A stretch of 29,008 nucleotides of DNA from RGDT01 sp964630925. Lineage in GTDB: Bacteria; Planctomycetota; Planctomycetia; Gemmatales; Gemmataceae. Position numbers and translations under genes: made by a program. Shown here piece by piece: positions 6,649-13,447 of the stretch. Location: contig CAZVZK010000130.1 of assembly GCA_964630925.1 (NCBI GenBank), positions 1 to 29,008 on the forward strand, written 5' to 3'. Within the stretch, counting starts at the first letter, position 1, and every line of letters starts with the position of its first letter. The notes below the pieces were generated by a model. The model did not search any database and was not told where the DNA came from. It saw only the letters and a program-made list of their open reading frames with translations.

Positions 6649-7776
6649 TCACGCCCGCCCCGGCGGCAGCTTGCGCCGCCTGCGCACCTTCGGCATCGGC
6701 CGGTCGTGCTCGTCCTCCAGCTCGCCGACGATCTCCTCGAGGATGTCCTCCAGGGTGATCAGGCCGTGGATCACGCCGTCCGCGTCGCGGACCAGCGCCA
6801 TGTGCCGGTGCGCCTTCTTGAACAGCCGGAGCGCGTTGCTGACCGTCTCCTCCGGGTCCAGGTAGGTCGGCACGTAGAGCGCGTCATGCAGCACCACCAC
6901 GCCCTGGAGGCTGAACAGGTAGAACAGGTCCTTGGTGTTGACGATGCCGACGATGTTGTTGAGGTCGCCCTCGTACACGGGCATCCGCGTGTGCGCCCCG
7001 CTCCGCACCGCCTCCAGCACCTTGTCCGGCGGCGTCGAGATCTCCAGCGACGCCATCTTCTCCCGCGGCACCATGCAGTCGGTGACCCGCTTGTTGCGCA
7101 GGTGGAACACGTTCTCCACCAGGTCCGCCTGCTGCTCGTCGAGGACGCCCGCCTCCTCCGTGTCCTCGATCAGCAGGATCAGCTCCTCGACGGAGTGGAT
7201 CATCGCCTCGCCCTCCGCCGCCTTGAACCCGGCCTGCTTCAACAGCCAGTTGCCCGTGCCGTTCATCGCCAGGATGGCGGGCCGCGCGATCCAGGAGAAC
7301 CACAAGAGGGGCTTGGCGAGCCACATGGCCACGGTGTCCGGGCGCTGCAGCGCGACGGACTTGGGGATCAATTCGCCGAAGACGACGTGCAGGAACGTGA
7401 TCAGCATGAACGCGAGCGCCGATGCCGCGATGTGGGCCGTCATCCACGTCCACGACTCCGGCATCCAGCCGAAGAGGGGGTGGAAGAGGCGTGCCAGGGC
7501 CGGCTCGCTGGCGATGCCGAGGCCGATGCTCGCCAGCGTGATGCCGAGCTGCGTGGCGGCGATGGCGTTGTCGAGGTGCCTGATCGCCTCCAGGACGGAC
7601 CTGGCGCCGGGCGTCTTCTTCTCGGCCAGCTCCTCCATGCGCGTCTTGCGCACGGAGACGAGGGCGAACTCCGCCGCCACGAACAGCCCGTTGAGCAGCA
7701 CCAGGGCGGGGACGAGCAGCAGGAAGAGCACGTCGAGCGCCCAGTGGGCGCCGGCTGCCGGCGCGGCGGCGAACAC
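6649..7776 (-). CDS. CNNM (DUF21) and CBS-domain membrane protein, hemolysin C/CorB-like
   Basis: This 375-residue protein combines a CNNM/DUF21 transmembrane domain (about residues 10-200) with a CBS pair (about 205-355). The CNNM part shows LLNGLFVAAEFALVSVRK, AIAATQLGITLASIGLGIASEP and FGELIPKSVAL, motifs of the Mg2+/Co2+ transport-linked CorB/CNNM family. The CBS part shows VTDCMVPREKM, TRMPVYEGDLNNIVGIVNTKDL and HGLITLEDILEEIVGE. The C-terminal CorC_HlyC domain of longer members is missing. Instead the protein ends in a basic tail (KVRRRRKLPPGRA). The start is GTG 7776, with AAAGGAG about 10 nt upstream. A TACAAT at 7812-7817 (complement) may give this gene its own promoter. Ion transport is inference from the family. 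Confidence 0.9.
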   Translation of the reverse strand: MFAAAPAAGAHWALDVLFLLLVPALVLLNGLFVAAEFALVSVRKTRMEELAEKKTPGARSVLEAIRHLDNAIAATQLGITLASIGLGIASEPALARLFHPLFGWMPESWTWMTAHIAASALAFMLITFLHVVFGELIPKSVALQRPDTVAMWLAKPLLWFSWIARPAILAMNGTGNWLLKQAGFKAAEGEAMIHSVEELILLIEDTEEAGVLDEQQADLVENVFHLRNKRVTDCMVPREKMASLEISTPPDKVLEAVRSGAHTRMPVYEGDLNNIVGIVNTKDLFYLFSLQGVVVLHDALYVPTYLDPEETVSNALRLFKKAHRHMALVRDADGVIHGLITLEDILEEIVGELEDEHDRPMPKVRRRRKLPPGRA

Positions 7777-7809
7777 GACTGCTCGGCTCCTTTCAACGGG
7801 GCGACGTCG

Positions 7810-8874
7810 TCATTGTAGCAGCTCTCGCAGATGCCATGCCGGATCGCGCAACTTCCCCGCCGCCGCCCGCGCCTCGTCCTCCTCCGCCCGCCAGGGCCTG
7901 CCCAGCCGCCGGAGCAGGCGCACGCGCTTGATGCGCACCATCGTCTCGTAGGCCGACTGCCCCTTGCCGCGCATCGCCGCCAGCTCCGCCTCGCGCGTGG
8001 CCCACTCGGCCTCGGGGTCGCCCGCCAGCTCGTGGTACCGCGCGACGGCGTCGAAGTACGACTCGCCGGGCGGCTGCCCCAGCCGCCCCATCCGCGCGAC
8101 GCCCTGGCGGAAGAGCGGGCGGGCCTGGTGCTCGTCGCCGGCCTGGATGGCGCACACCGCCCGCCACAGCGTGCACAGCGCCTGCTCGTAGGAGTAGCCC
8201 AGGCGGCGGGCCAGCTCCTCGCCGGCGCGGGCGTGCGTGTCGAGCATCGCCACGTCCCCGGTGCGGAAGGCGATCCAGCACAGCGCCTTGTGCGTGTCCA
8301 CCTCGTGGTGCATCCCCAGGTTCCGGTCGTCGTCGCCCTGACACATCGCCAGCTCCTGGCGGGCCAGGCGCTCGGCCTCGGCGTAGTCGCCCATCTCGTA
8401 GGCGAACCAGTGCCGCCGCGCCATCAGCAGGTAGGCGTCGCCGCCCTCGTCCGGCGTCACCGTCCGCAGGTACGCCAGCGCCTCGCGGATCGCGGCCGCG
8501 TGGCCGCGGGCGTCCACGCACAGGTACGCGGCCACGAGGTTGCACCACACGCCGAAGCGCAGCGGGAAGCCGTCGAACGCCGGCCTGCGCACCTCGAGGG
8601 TGAGCTTGACGGCGCGCTCCACGACCTCGCGGTAATCCTCCAGGTAGTAGATGAGCGTCTCGATCTGCCAGTGCTCGAAGAAGGCGGCCCACCACGGCTC
8701 ACGGCGCCTCTGGGCGATACGCCGGCCCTCGTCGAGCATCTCCATCATGCGGGCGGGGTCGTCCTGGCGCAGCTCGTAGGCGTCGGCGTGGAGGCGGCAC
8801 AGGCGCAGGCCCTCCCTGTCGCCGGACGCCTCGGCGCGTGAGCGCTGCTCGTGGATCCAGTCCCAGATGGTCAT
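7810..8874 (-). CDS. TPR-like helical-repeat protein coupled to the HSP90 gene
   Basis: This 354-residue protein consists almost wholly of helix pairs. Recognisable TPR-like units include WFAYEMGDYAEAERLARQEL, WIAFRTGDVAMLDTHARAGEE, WRAVCAIQAGDEHQARPLF and YHELAGDPEAEWATREAELA, each with the small-residue and aromatic spacing of tetratricopeptide helices. There is no signal peptide or membrane segment, so it should be cytosolic. The ATG at 8874 overlaps the HSP90 stop as ATGA. The frame stays open far upstream inside the HSP90 gene, but that part is a high-GC shadow, and MTIWDWIHEQR is a sensible N-terminus. TPR proteins are classical HSP90 partners in eukaryotes, so a co-chaperone or adaptor role is a reasonable inference but unproven. 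Confidence 0.85.
   Translation of the reverse strand: MTIWDWIHEQRSRAEASGDREGLRLCRLHADAYELRQDDPARMMEMLDEGRRIAQRRREPWWAAFFEHWQIETLIYYLEDYREVVERAVKLTLEVRRPAFDGFPLRFGVWCNLVAAYLCVDARGHAAAIREALAYLRTVTPDEGGDAYLLMARRHWFAYEMGDYAEAERLARQELAMCQGDDDRNLGMHHEVDTHKALCWIAFRTGDVAMLDTHARAGEELARRLGYSYEQALCTLWRAVCAIQAGDEHQARPLFRQGVARMGRLGQPPGESYFDAVARYHELAGDPEAEWATREAELAAMRGKGQSAYETMVRIKRVRLLRRLGRPWRAEEDEARAAAGKLRDPAWHLRELLQ
7812..7817 (-). promoter_or_regulatory. Candidate -10 element (TACAAT) for the CNNM gene
   Basis: TACAAT on the minus strand overlaps the stop of the TPR-like gene and lies about 36 nt before GTG 7776. The same 10-mer TGCTACAATG occurs before the DUF6941-like gene at 28891-28896. No good -35 box was found. 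Confidence 0.35.
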
Positions 8875-10688
8875 CGCCGCGCCAGCCCCGTGATGGCCCT
8901 CGTCACCGCCCCGAACGCGCCCGCCGCGTCCGCCGCCGACAGCATCCGCCCCGCGAACAGCCGCGCCACCTGATGTACCAGCTCCAGCACCGCCCGCAGG
9001 ACGCCCTCGTCCGGCGGGTTGGCCGCGAGGGAGCGGATCAGGGGGTTGGATGTGTTGAGGTACAGCGTCCCTTTCATCGCGTCGGGCGCCTTGAACTTCT
9101 GATCGACGTACTCGCTGATGAGGCCGGCCAGGGGCGAGGGCAGGTCGCCGGCCTGCCGGCTCTCCTCGGCCTCGCGGGCCAGCTCCGCCCCGTGCGGGTA
9201 GAGCAGCACCGCCGGCGCCTCCGCGGGGCGGAACGAGGCCGCCCGCGCGTCGGCCGACTCGCGGAGGATCTCCAGGAGCGGCAGGAAGACGCCGTCCGGG
9301 CCGGGGCGCATGAGCTGCTCCGCCTCGCCGTCGAGCTGGATCAGGCTCACCTCGGGGTGACGCCGCGAGTATTTCTCCAGGAACGGGGCGGCGGAGAACC
9401 ACGAGGCGTCGATGGCCGGCAGGTCGCGTCCCTCGGCGAGCATGCGTTCCTGGACGCTGCCCAGCTCGCGGGTCACGAAGTAGATGTTGCCGCCCGACTG
9501 CTCCAGGTACTCCGGCAGGCTGAGCGGCCCGCGTGTGGTGCGGAACGTGACGATGTCCTCGATCTTTTCGAAGAAGCCGGGGTCGGTGACCGCCCAGCCG
9601 ATGATCACGTCGGAGTGCCCACGCACCACCTTGCGCCACGTCGCCGGGTCGTCGCGGGCCAGGCCCTGCAGGCCGTGCCCGAGCAGGATCTCGATGGCCT
9701 GGCGGACGAGGTCGAAGTTGTCGTCCTGATGCAGGCTCTCGCGCGAGGCGGTCGGCTGGAGGAGCGGGCATTCGACGACGCCGCGGACGAAGCGTGCCCA
9801 CGGCGGGAGCAGGTCGCGCTCGCGCTCGCAGATGAACATGCGGCGGATGTGGACACGCAGGTCGCCGTACTCGCGCACCGAGGCGACCGAGCCGGGCGGC
9901 ACGAACAGGAAGCCCGACAGCGGCACGGTGATCGTCCCCAGCCCGACGCCGACCTTCTGCTCGCGCAGGGGGATGACGCACAGCGGGCGGGGGCCGGGGA
10001 AGGCACGCTTGATGTACGCGCGGATGGCGCGGTCCGGCTCCTCGTCCTCCCACGGGAGCGACCCGAGGTTGAGCGGGTAGGGGTCGCCTTCGAGGTGGAT
10101 GGGGACGGGCAGGAAGTCGGCGTAGGTGCGGACGGCCTCGGCGAGGGCCTCCTCCGACAGGATGAACGACGCCGACGGCTTGACGCGGAGGGTGACCGTG
10201 GTGCCGACCTCGCGGAAGTCGGCCGGGGCGAGGTCGTAATGCTCATCGCCGGAGGAGTGCCAGCGGAGGGGCGGGGTGCCGGTGACGGAGCGCGTGTGGA
10301 CGGTGACCTGATCGGCGAGGAGGAAGGCGCTGAGGAAGCCGAGGCCGAACTGGCCGATGAGAGCGGCGGCGGCCTCGGGCTCGTCGAAGGCGAGGCGTTC
10401 GCGTAAATCGCGCGTGTAGCCCCGGCCGATGGTGGCGAGGTAGTTGACGATCTCGTCCTCGGTGAGGCCGTTGCCGTTGTCGGCGATGGTGAGGAGACGA
10501 TTGGGCCTGTCGAGGCCGACGGTGATGCGTGGGCGGTAGTGGGCCTCGTGGCCCTCGATGCGGCGGCGGGTGCAGGAGTCGTGGGCGTTCTGGATCAATT
10601 CGCGGACGCCGACCTTGCGGGAGGTGTAGAGGTGTTCGGCGAGGACCTTGAGGAGGCCGGGCAGGTGGAGGTCGAACTTGCGGGGCAT
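8871..10688 (-). CDS. htpG: Divergent HSP90-family chaperone (HtpG-like)
   Basis: This 605-residue GHKL ATPase has the three-part HSP90 plan. The N-terminal Bergerat fold has Glu30 and Asn34 (VRELIQNAHDS), Asp70 (ADNGNGL) and the lid/phosphate motif GQFGLGF at 112-118. The middle domain has HIRRMFICERERDLLPPW, then FVRGVVECP leading to the SRESLHQD motif. Its Arg316 matches the middle-domain arginine that contacts ATP gamma-phosphate in HSP90s. The C-terminal part has LYLNTSNPLIRSLA, similar to the HtpG dimerisation region. It differs clearly from classic HtpG sequences and may be the 'HSP90 family protein' type rather than the housekeeping chaperone. There is no C-terminal MEEVD. It precedes and overlaps the TPR-like gene. 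ATG 10688 is the natural start. Confidence 0.92.
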   Translation of the reverse strand: MPRKFDLHLPGLLKVLAEHLYTSRKVGVRELIQNAHDSCTRRRIEGHEAHYRPRITVGLDRPNRLLTIADNGNGLTEDEIVNYLATIGRGYTRDLRERLAFDEPEAAAALIGQFGLGFLSAFLLADQVTVHTRSVTGTPPLRWHSSGDEHYDLAPADFREVGTTVTLRVKPSASFILSEEALAEAVRTYADFLPVPIHLEGDPYPLNLGSLPWEDEEPDRAIRAYIKRAFPGPRPLCVIPLREQKVGVGLGTITVPLSGFLFVPPGSVASVREYGDLRVHIRRMFICERERDLLPPWARFVRGVVECPLLQPTASRESLHQDDNFDLVRQAIEILLGHGLQGLARDDPATWRKVVRGHSDVIIGWAVTDPGFFEKIEDIVTFRTTRGPLSLPEYLEQSGGNIYFVTRELGSVQERMLAEGRDLPAIDASWFSAAPFLEKYSRRHPEVSLIQLDGEAEQLMRPGPDGVFLPLLEILRESADARAASFRPAEAPAVLLYPHGAELAREAEESRQAGDLPSPLAGLISEYVDQKFKAPDAMKGTLYLNTSNPLIRSLAANPPDEGVLRAVLELVHQVARLFAGRMLSAADAAGAFGAVTRAITGLARR

Positions 10689-10721
10689 GGGGGGATTTCC
10701 CGGCGCGGGGCGGCAGACGCC

Positions 10722-10750
10722 ATGATACCACGGGGCGGTCTACGGGTCAT
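10722..10750 (-). promoter_or_regulatory. Candidate promoter of the HSP90-TPR pair
   Basis: On the minus strand ATGACC (complement of 10745-10750) is separated by 17 nt from TATCAT (complement of 10722-10727). Transcription would start near 10714, about 26 nt before ATG 10688. The -35 box overlaps the stop of the preceding gene. Confidence 0.5.
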
Positions 10751-11271
10751 GAACCCCGGAGGGGGCCGGGGAGTTCGCGCCGATGCATCTGTTCCATCAT
10801 CCTGCGGAGGGCCGGATCCTCGATCTCGCTCGGGTCAACGGCCCTGGAGCCGGCGTCCGGCGTCGGGTCGAGTAGGCCGGCCGCCTTCGCCTCCATGACG
10901 TGCCCCCAGAACACGCACAGCTCATCCCAGGCGGCACGGGATAGGGGGCCGAGCCACCGGAGGAACACGTCGGGGCCAAAATCCCGGTGCGACGCGATGT
11001 TCTGGATGTCCTCGATGATGCCGACGGTGGCGAGCCCCCTCGCCTCCTTGTCCCCCTCGGCCAGGCATCGTTCCAGGACGGCGAAGACGGCGGGCAGCTC
11101 CGTCAGATCGCCCCGCTCGAAGCGATCAACGATGTGATGGGCGACGACGGCCGCGTCGTTGAAGTGGCCGCGCTCCGTCTCATCACCCCAGGAGGCGAGA
11201 TGGCTCTCCCAGGCGGGCTTGATCGTGGGGCACGCGGCGAGGAACGCCGGGAGGACATCGGCGACGGTCAT
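10747..11271 (-). CDS. Hypothetical protein, DUF7674-type
   Basis: This helical, probably cytosolic protein has 174 residues. Its pattern VLPAFLAACPTIKPAWESHLASWGDETERGHFND..AVVAHHIVD..ERGDLTELPAVFAVLERCLAEGD..ARGLATVGIIEDIQNI resembles the DUF7674 family as I recall it, although I could not test this. A second part, about residues 110-145, is WDELCVFWGHVMEAKAAG, and the C-terminus is charged. DUF7674 proteins are of unknown function, and some lie near toxin-immunity loci. I see no toxin neighbour. ATG 11271 is preferred over an upstream GTG at 11289 because GGAGGGG lies 4-5 nt before it. It sits 58 nt before the HSP90 gene and 28 nt after the lipoprotein gene on the same strand. Confidence 0.75.
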   Translation of the reverse strand: MTVADVLPAFLAACPTIKPAWESHLASWGDETERGHFNDAAVVAHHIVDRFERGDLTELPAVFAVLERCLAEGDKEARGLATVGIIEDIQNIASHRDFGPDVFLRWLGPLSRAAWDELCVFWGHVMEAKAAGLLDPTPDAGSRAVDPSEIEDPALRRMMEQMHRRELPGPLRGS

Positions 11272-11299
11272 TCGTCCCCTCCGGGCCACGCGGCGCCGT

Positions 11300-12127
11300 T
11301 CACTTGTCCGGCACTTTCGGCCGCGGGGCGGCGGCGAATGCCTCCGGGGTCATCTCCCACACCTTGCCGTCGGCGGTCAGCACAAGCATCCCTCCCTCCG
11401 GCGGCATAGCGTTCGCGTGGGCAAGGAGGGTTTTATCCACCCCGGCGGGGAACGAGGCGTCGCGGACGCAGCCGAAGTACACCGTGTATCCGCCGGGCCG
11501 GTCACCTATCGTGGAGGCGGCCAGGTGCATGTCGATGTCATTGAGCCCGTTCGCGAAGCGGACGATCTCGGCCTTCCCCGGTGGCCCCACGTCCTTGTGG
11601 GCGGCCCAGTACCGCCGGTACAGCTCGCCGATGGCCCGCAGCGTCGCGTCACGCCCATCCCCCTTGATGACCTCGGACTTGGTCTGCGCCCTTTTCGTGG
11701 GGCCCTTGGCGTCAGGCCGGGGTGCCGCGTTGAATCGCGCCTCGTCCATGACCGATACCGAGCCGTCCCCCAGCAGCACGAGCCGGGGGCCTGGCGAGGG
11801 CACGTTCTCATACGCCAGCACCGTGTTGTTCAGGCCTTGCGGGAAGTCCTCGCGGAATTTGAACGGGCCGTAGAGGAGCGTGTACGTCCCGCCCGCCGCC
11901 GTCTGTTGGATCACCCCGACGGCCTCTTGCGCCCCCTGCTGCGCCCATTTGAGGAAGGCTTGCGCGTCGGCGGGGCCTCGCCCGTGCATGTCGTGGTAGT
12001 TGTGGTACGCGATGCCGAGGATCTTCAGCTCCTTGGTGCGCTCCGCGTACTGTCCCCCACAGCCGAGCAGGCCCGCGAGCGCCACCGCGCCGCAGGCCAT
12101 GCCGACGAAACGAGAGAAAGTGGACAT
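11300..12127 (-). CDS. Lipoprotein with two DUF1559-like modules
   Basis: This 275-residue lipoprotein has the lipobox LLGC, with Cys23 as the lipidated residue. The region after it, LKILGIAYHNYHDMHGRGP, copies the 'LKQ(L/M)GLALHxYHD' segment that follows the pilin helix in DUF1559 proteins. The protein is an internal duplication. One module (about residues 30-145) ends VLAYENVPSPGPRLVLLGDGSVSVMDEARFNAAPRP. The second (about 165-275) ends LLAHANAMPPEGGMLVLTADGKVWEM then FAAAPRP. The DG in each half matches the C-terminal H-X9-DG region of DUF1559. It looks like a DUF1559 derivative that swapped its pilin helix for a lipid anchor. ATG 12127 has GGAGGT 7 nt upstream. The function is unknown, and the location is presumably the envelope. 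Confidence 0.8.
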   Translation of the reverse strand: MSTFSRFVGMACGAVALAGLLGCGGQYAERTKELKILGIAYHNYHDMHGRGPADAQAFLKWAQQGAQEAVGVIQQTAAGGTYTLLYGPFKFREDFPQGLNNTVLAYENVPSPGPRLVLLGDGSVSVMDEARFNAAPRPDAKGPTKRAQTKSEVIKGDGRDATLRAIGELYRRYWAAHKDVGPPGKAEIVRFANGLNDIDMHLAASTIGDRPGGYTVYFGCVRDASFPAGVDKTLLAHANAMPPEGGMLVLTADGKVWEMTPEAFAAAPRPKVPDK

Positions 12128-12158
12128 CGCATGACCTCCCGATTGGCCTGTCGCTGCC

Positions 12159-13202
12159 TCATGTCGATGCCAGGATGTGCATGATGTCGCCGTCCTTCAC
12201 GATGTAGGTCTTGCCTTCCAGGCGGTACGTCCCCTGCGACTTCGCCTCCTTCATCGACCCCGCTTTCACGAAGTCCTCGTACCCCACCACCTCCGCGCGT
12301 ACGAACCGCTTGCCCAGGTCCGTGTGGATCTGGCTCGCGCCCACCACCGCGTCCGCCCCCTTCGGGATCGGCCAGGCCCGGCACTCGTCCTCGCCCACCG
12401 TGAAGAACACCTGCAGCCCCATCAATTCATGCACCTTGAGCAGCACGTCGTCGCGCGTGAACTTCTCCACGCCCAGGTCGGCCATGAACATCTGGCGGTC
12501 GTCGTCGCCCAGCTCGGCCAGCTCCATCTCCAGCTTCGGCAGCGCCTTGATCGCCGTCGGTGCCAGCCCGGCCAGCGCCGGCGGCAGGGGCTGCTTCCAG
12601 GCGTCCTCGGCGCAGTTGACCAGCACCACCTCGGGCTTGAGGGTCAGGAGCTGGAACGCCCGGATCAGCTTCTCCTCGTCCGGCTTGATCGCGAGATCGC
12701 TGACCGGCTTGCTCGCCTCGAACTGGGCCTGGAGGCGGTGCAGTAGCTCCAGCTCGGCCTGGAGGACCTCCTTCTCCTTGGCCGGGCGGTTCTTCTTGAG
12801 CTGGTCCTCGACCCGCCCGATGCGGTTCATGACGATCTCCATGTCGGCGAACACCAGCTCCTCGCGGAACTGGCGGAGCTGGGCCTCCAGCTTGTTCGCC
12901 CCCGAGAAGGCGTCCAGGACGACGAGCAGGCCGCCGCCCTCGCGGAGGATGGCCAGGCGGCGCGGGTTGCCCTCGCGCTCGCCGGTCATCAGGCCCGGCG
13001 TGTCGAGGTACTCCACCGTGGCGTAGGTGGTCTTGCGCGGGTTGAACAGCTCCGAGAGCCAGGTCAGACGGGGGTCGGGCACGCGGGCCATGCCCACCTG
13101 GCCCTGCTGCGCGACCTTGGCGGGGTCGGCGGCGACGCCCGTCAGCCACTGGAAGACGGTGCTCTTGCCGACGCCCGAATAGCCGACGATTCCGACCTTC
13201 AT
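12159..13202 (-). CDS. YchF/Obg-like translation-associated NTPase (DUF933 family), YchF paralogue
   Basis: This 347-residue P-loop NTPase belongs to the OBG/YchF group. Walker A is GYSGVGKST (7-15), G3 is DTPG (YLDTPGLMTGER), and the G4-like motif is NCAED, the N-x-x-E form that makes YchF proteins ATP-preferring rather than the GTP-specific NKxD. A coiled-coil helical insert lies at about residues 115-170 (EDQLKKNRPAKEKEVLQAELELL). The end of the protein, from VGASQIHTDLGKRFVRAEVV to DGDIMHIL, is the TGS-like DUF933 domain. It is slightly shorter than housekeeping YchF (~363) and its N-terminus differs from the usual (MKVGIVGYSG instead of a GLPNVGKS loop). It may therefore be a second, specialised copy. 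ATG 13202 has GAGG about 9 nt upstream. Confidence 0.88.
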   Translation of the reverse strand: MKVGIVGYSGVGKSTVFQWLTGVAADPAKVAQQGQVGMARVPDPRLTWLSELFNPRKTTYATVEYLDTPGLMTGEREGNPRRLAILREGGGLLVVLDAFSGANKLEAQLRQFREELVFADMEIVMNRIGRVEDQLKKNRPAKEKEVLQAELELLHRLQAQFEASKPVSDLAIKPDEEKLIRAFQLLTLKPEVVLVNCAEDAWKQPLPPALAGLAPTAIKALPKLEMELAELGDDDRQMFMADLGVEKFTRDDVLLKVHELMGLQVFFTVGEDECRAWPIPKGADAVVGASQIHTDLGKRFVRAEVVGYEDFVKAGSMKEAKSQGTYRLEGKTYIVKDGDIMHILAST

Positions 13203-13290
13203 CGCGGTGCCTCACATCCCGGTTCAGGATCACCCCACCACGATACACGCGCCGCCGCATCCTGGCTACGCATCCACGCCGGGCGGTGCC

Positions 13291-13388
13291 GTCGTAGAGC
13301 ACGCATCCTGCGTGCTCCCGTCACCCCTCGGCTGCCGTCACCCCCACCCGCGACGGCCAGCGAGCACGCAGGATGCGTGCTCTACGAC
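13291..13388. repeat. Nested inverted repeat (REPIN-like) in the divergent YchF/ThuA gap
   Basis: Two 27-nt arms, 13291-13317 and 13362-13388, are perfect reverse complements (27 of 27) separated by 44 nt. Each arm contains its own hairpin, AGCACGCA-TCC-TGCGTGCT. A pair of small palindromes in inverted orientation is the layout of REPINs. The unit GTAGAGCACGCA is one I associate with dispersed planctomycete repeats, but this cannot be checked here. Confidence 0.75.
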
Positions 13389-13407
13389 AGCGACCCCAGC
13401 CCCTGAC

Positions 13408-13426
13408 GGGTCAATATCATTGACCC
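13408..13426 (+). promoter_or_regulatory. Operator-like palindrome over the ThuA-gene -10 box
   Basis: GGGTCAAT (13408-13415), ATC, ATTGACCC (13419-13426) is a perfect 8-bp inverted repeat 22 nt before ATG 13448. It contains TATCAT at 13415-13420, a good -10 hexamer, so a dimeric regulator bound here would block the promoter. The regulator is unknown. Confidence 0.5.
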
Positions 13427-13447
13427 GGCCCCCGAGGCCCTCCTCCC

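Noticed and set aside
8871..8890. MEEVD-type co-chaperone tail on HSP90
   Set aside because: The C-terminus is ITGLARR, so no such motif is present. The HSP90-TPR idea rests on gene coupling only.
8875..10053. Upstream extension of the TPR-like gene frame (open frame continues to 10053)
   Set aside because: It overlaps the well-supported HSP90 gene, and its translation is Arg/Pro/Gly-rich without family features. It is a shadow caused by high GC.
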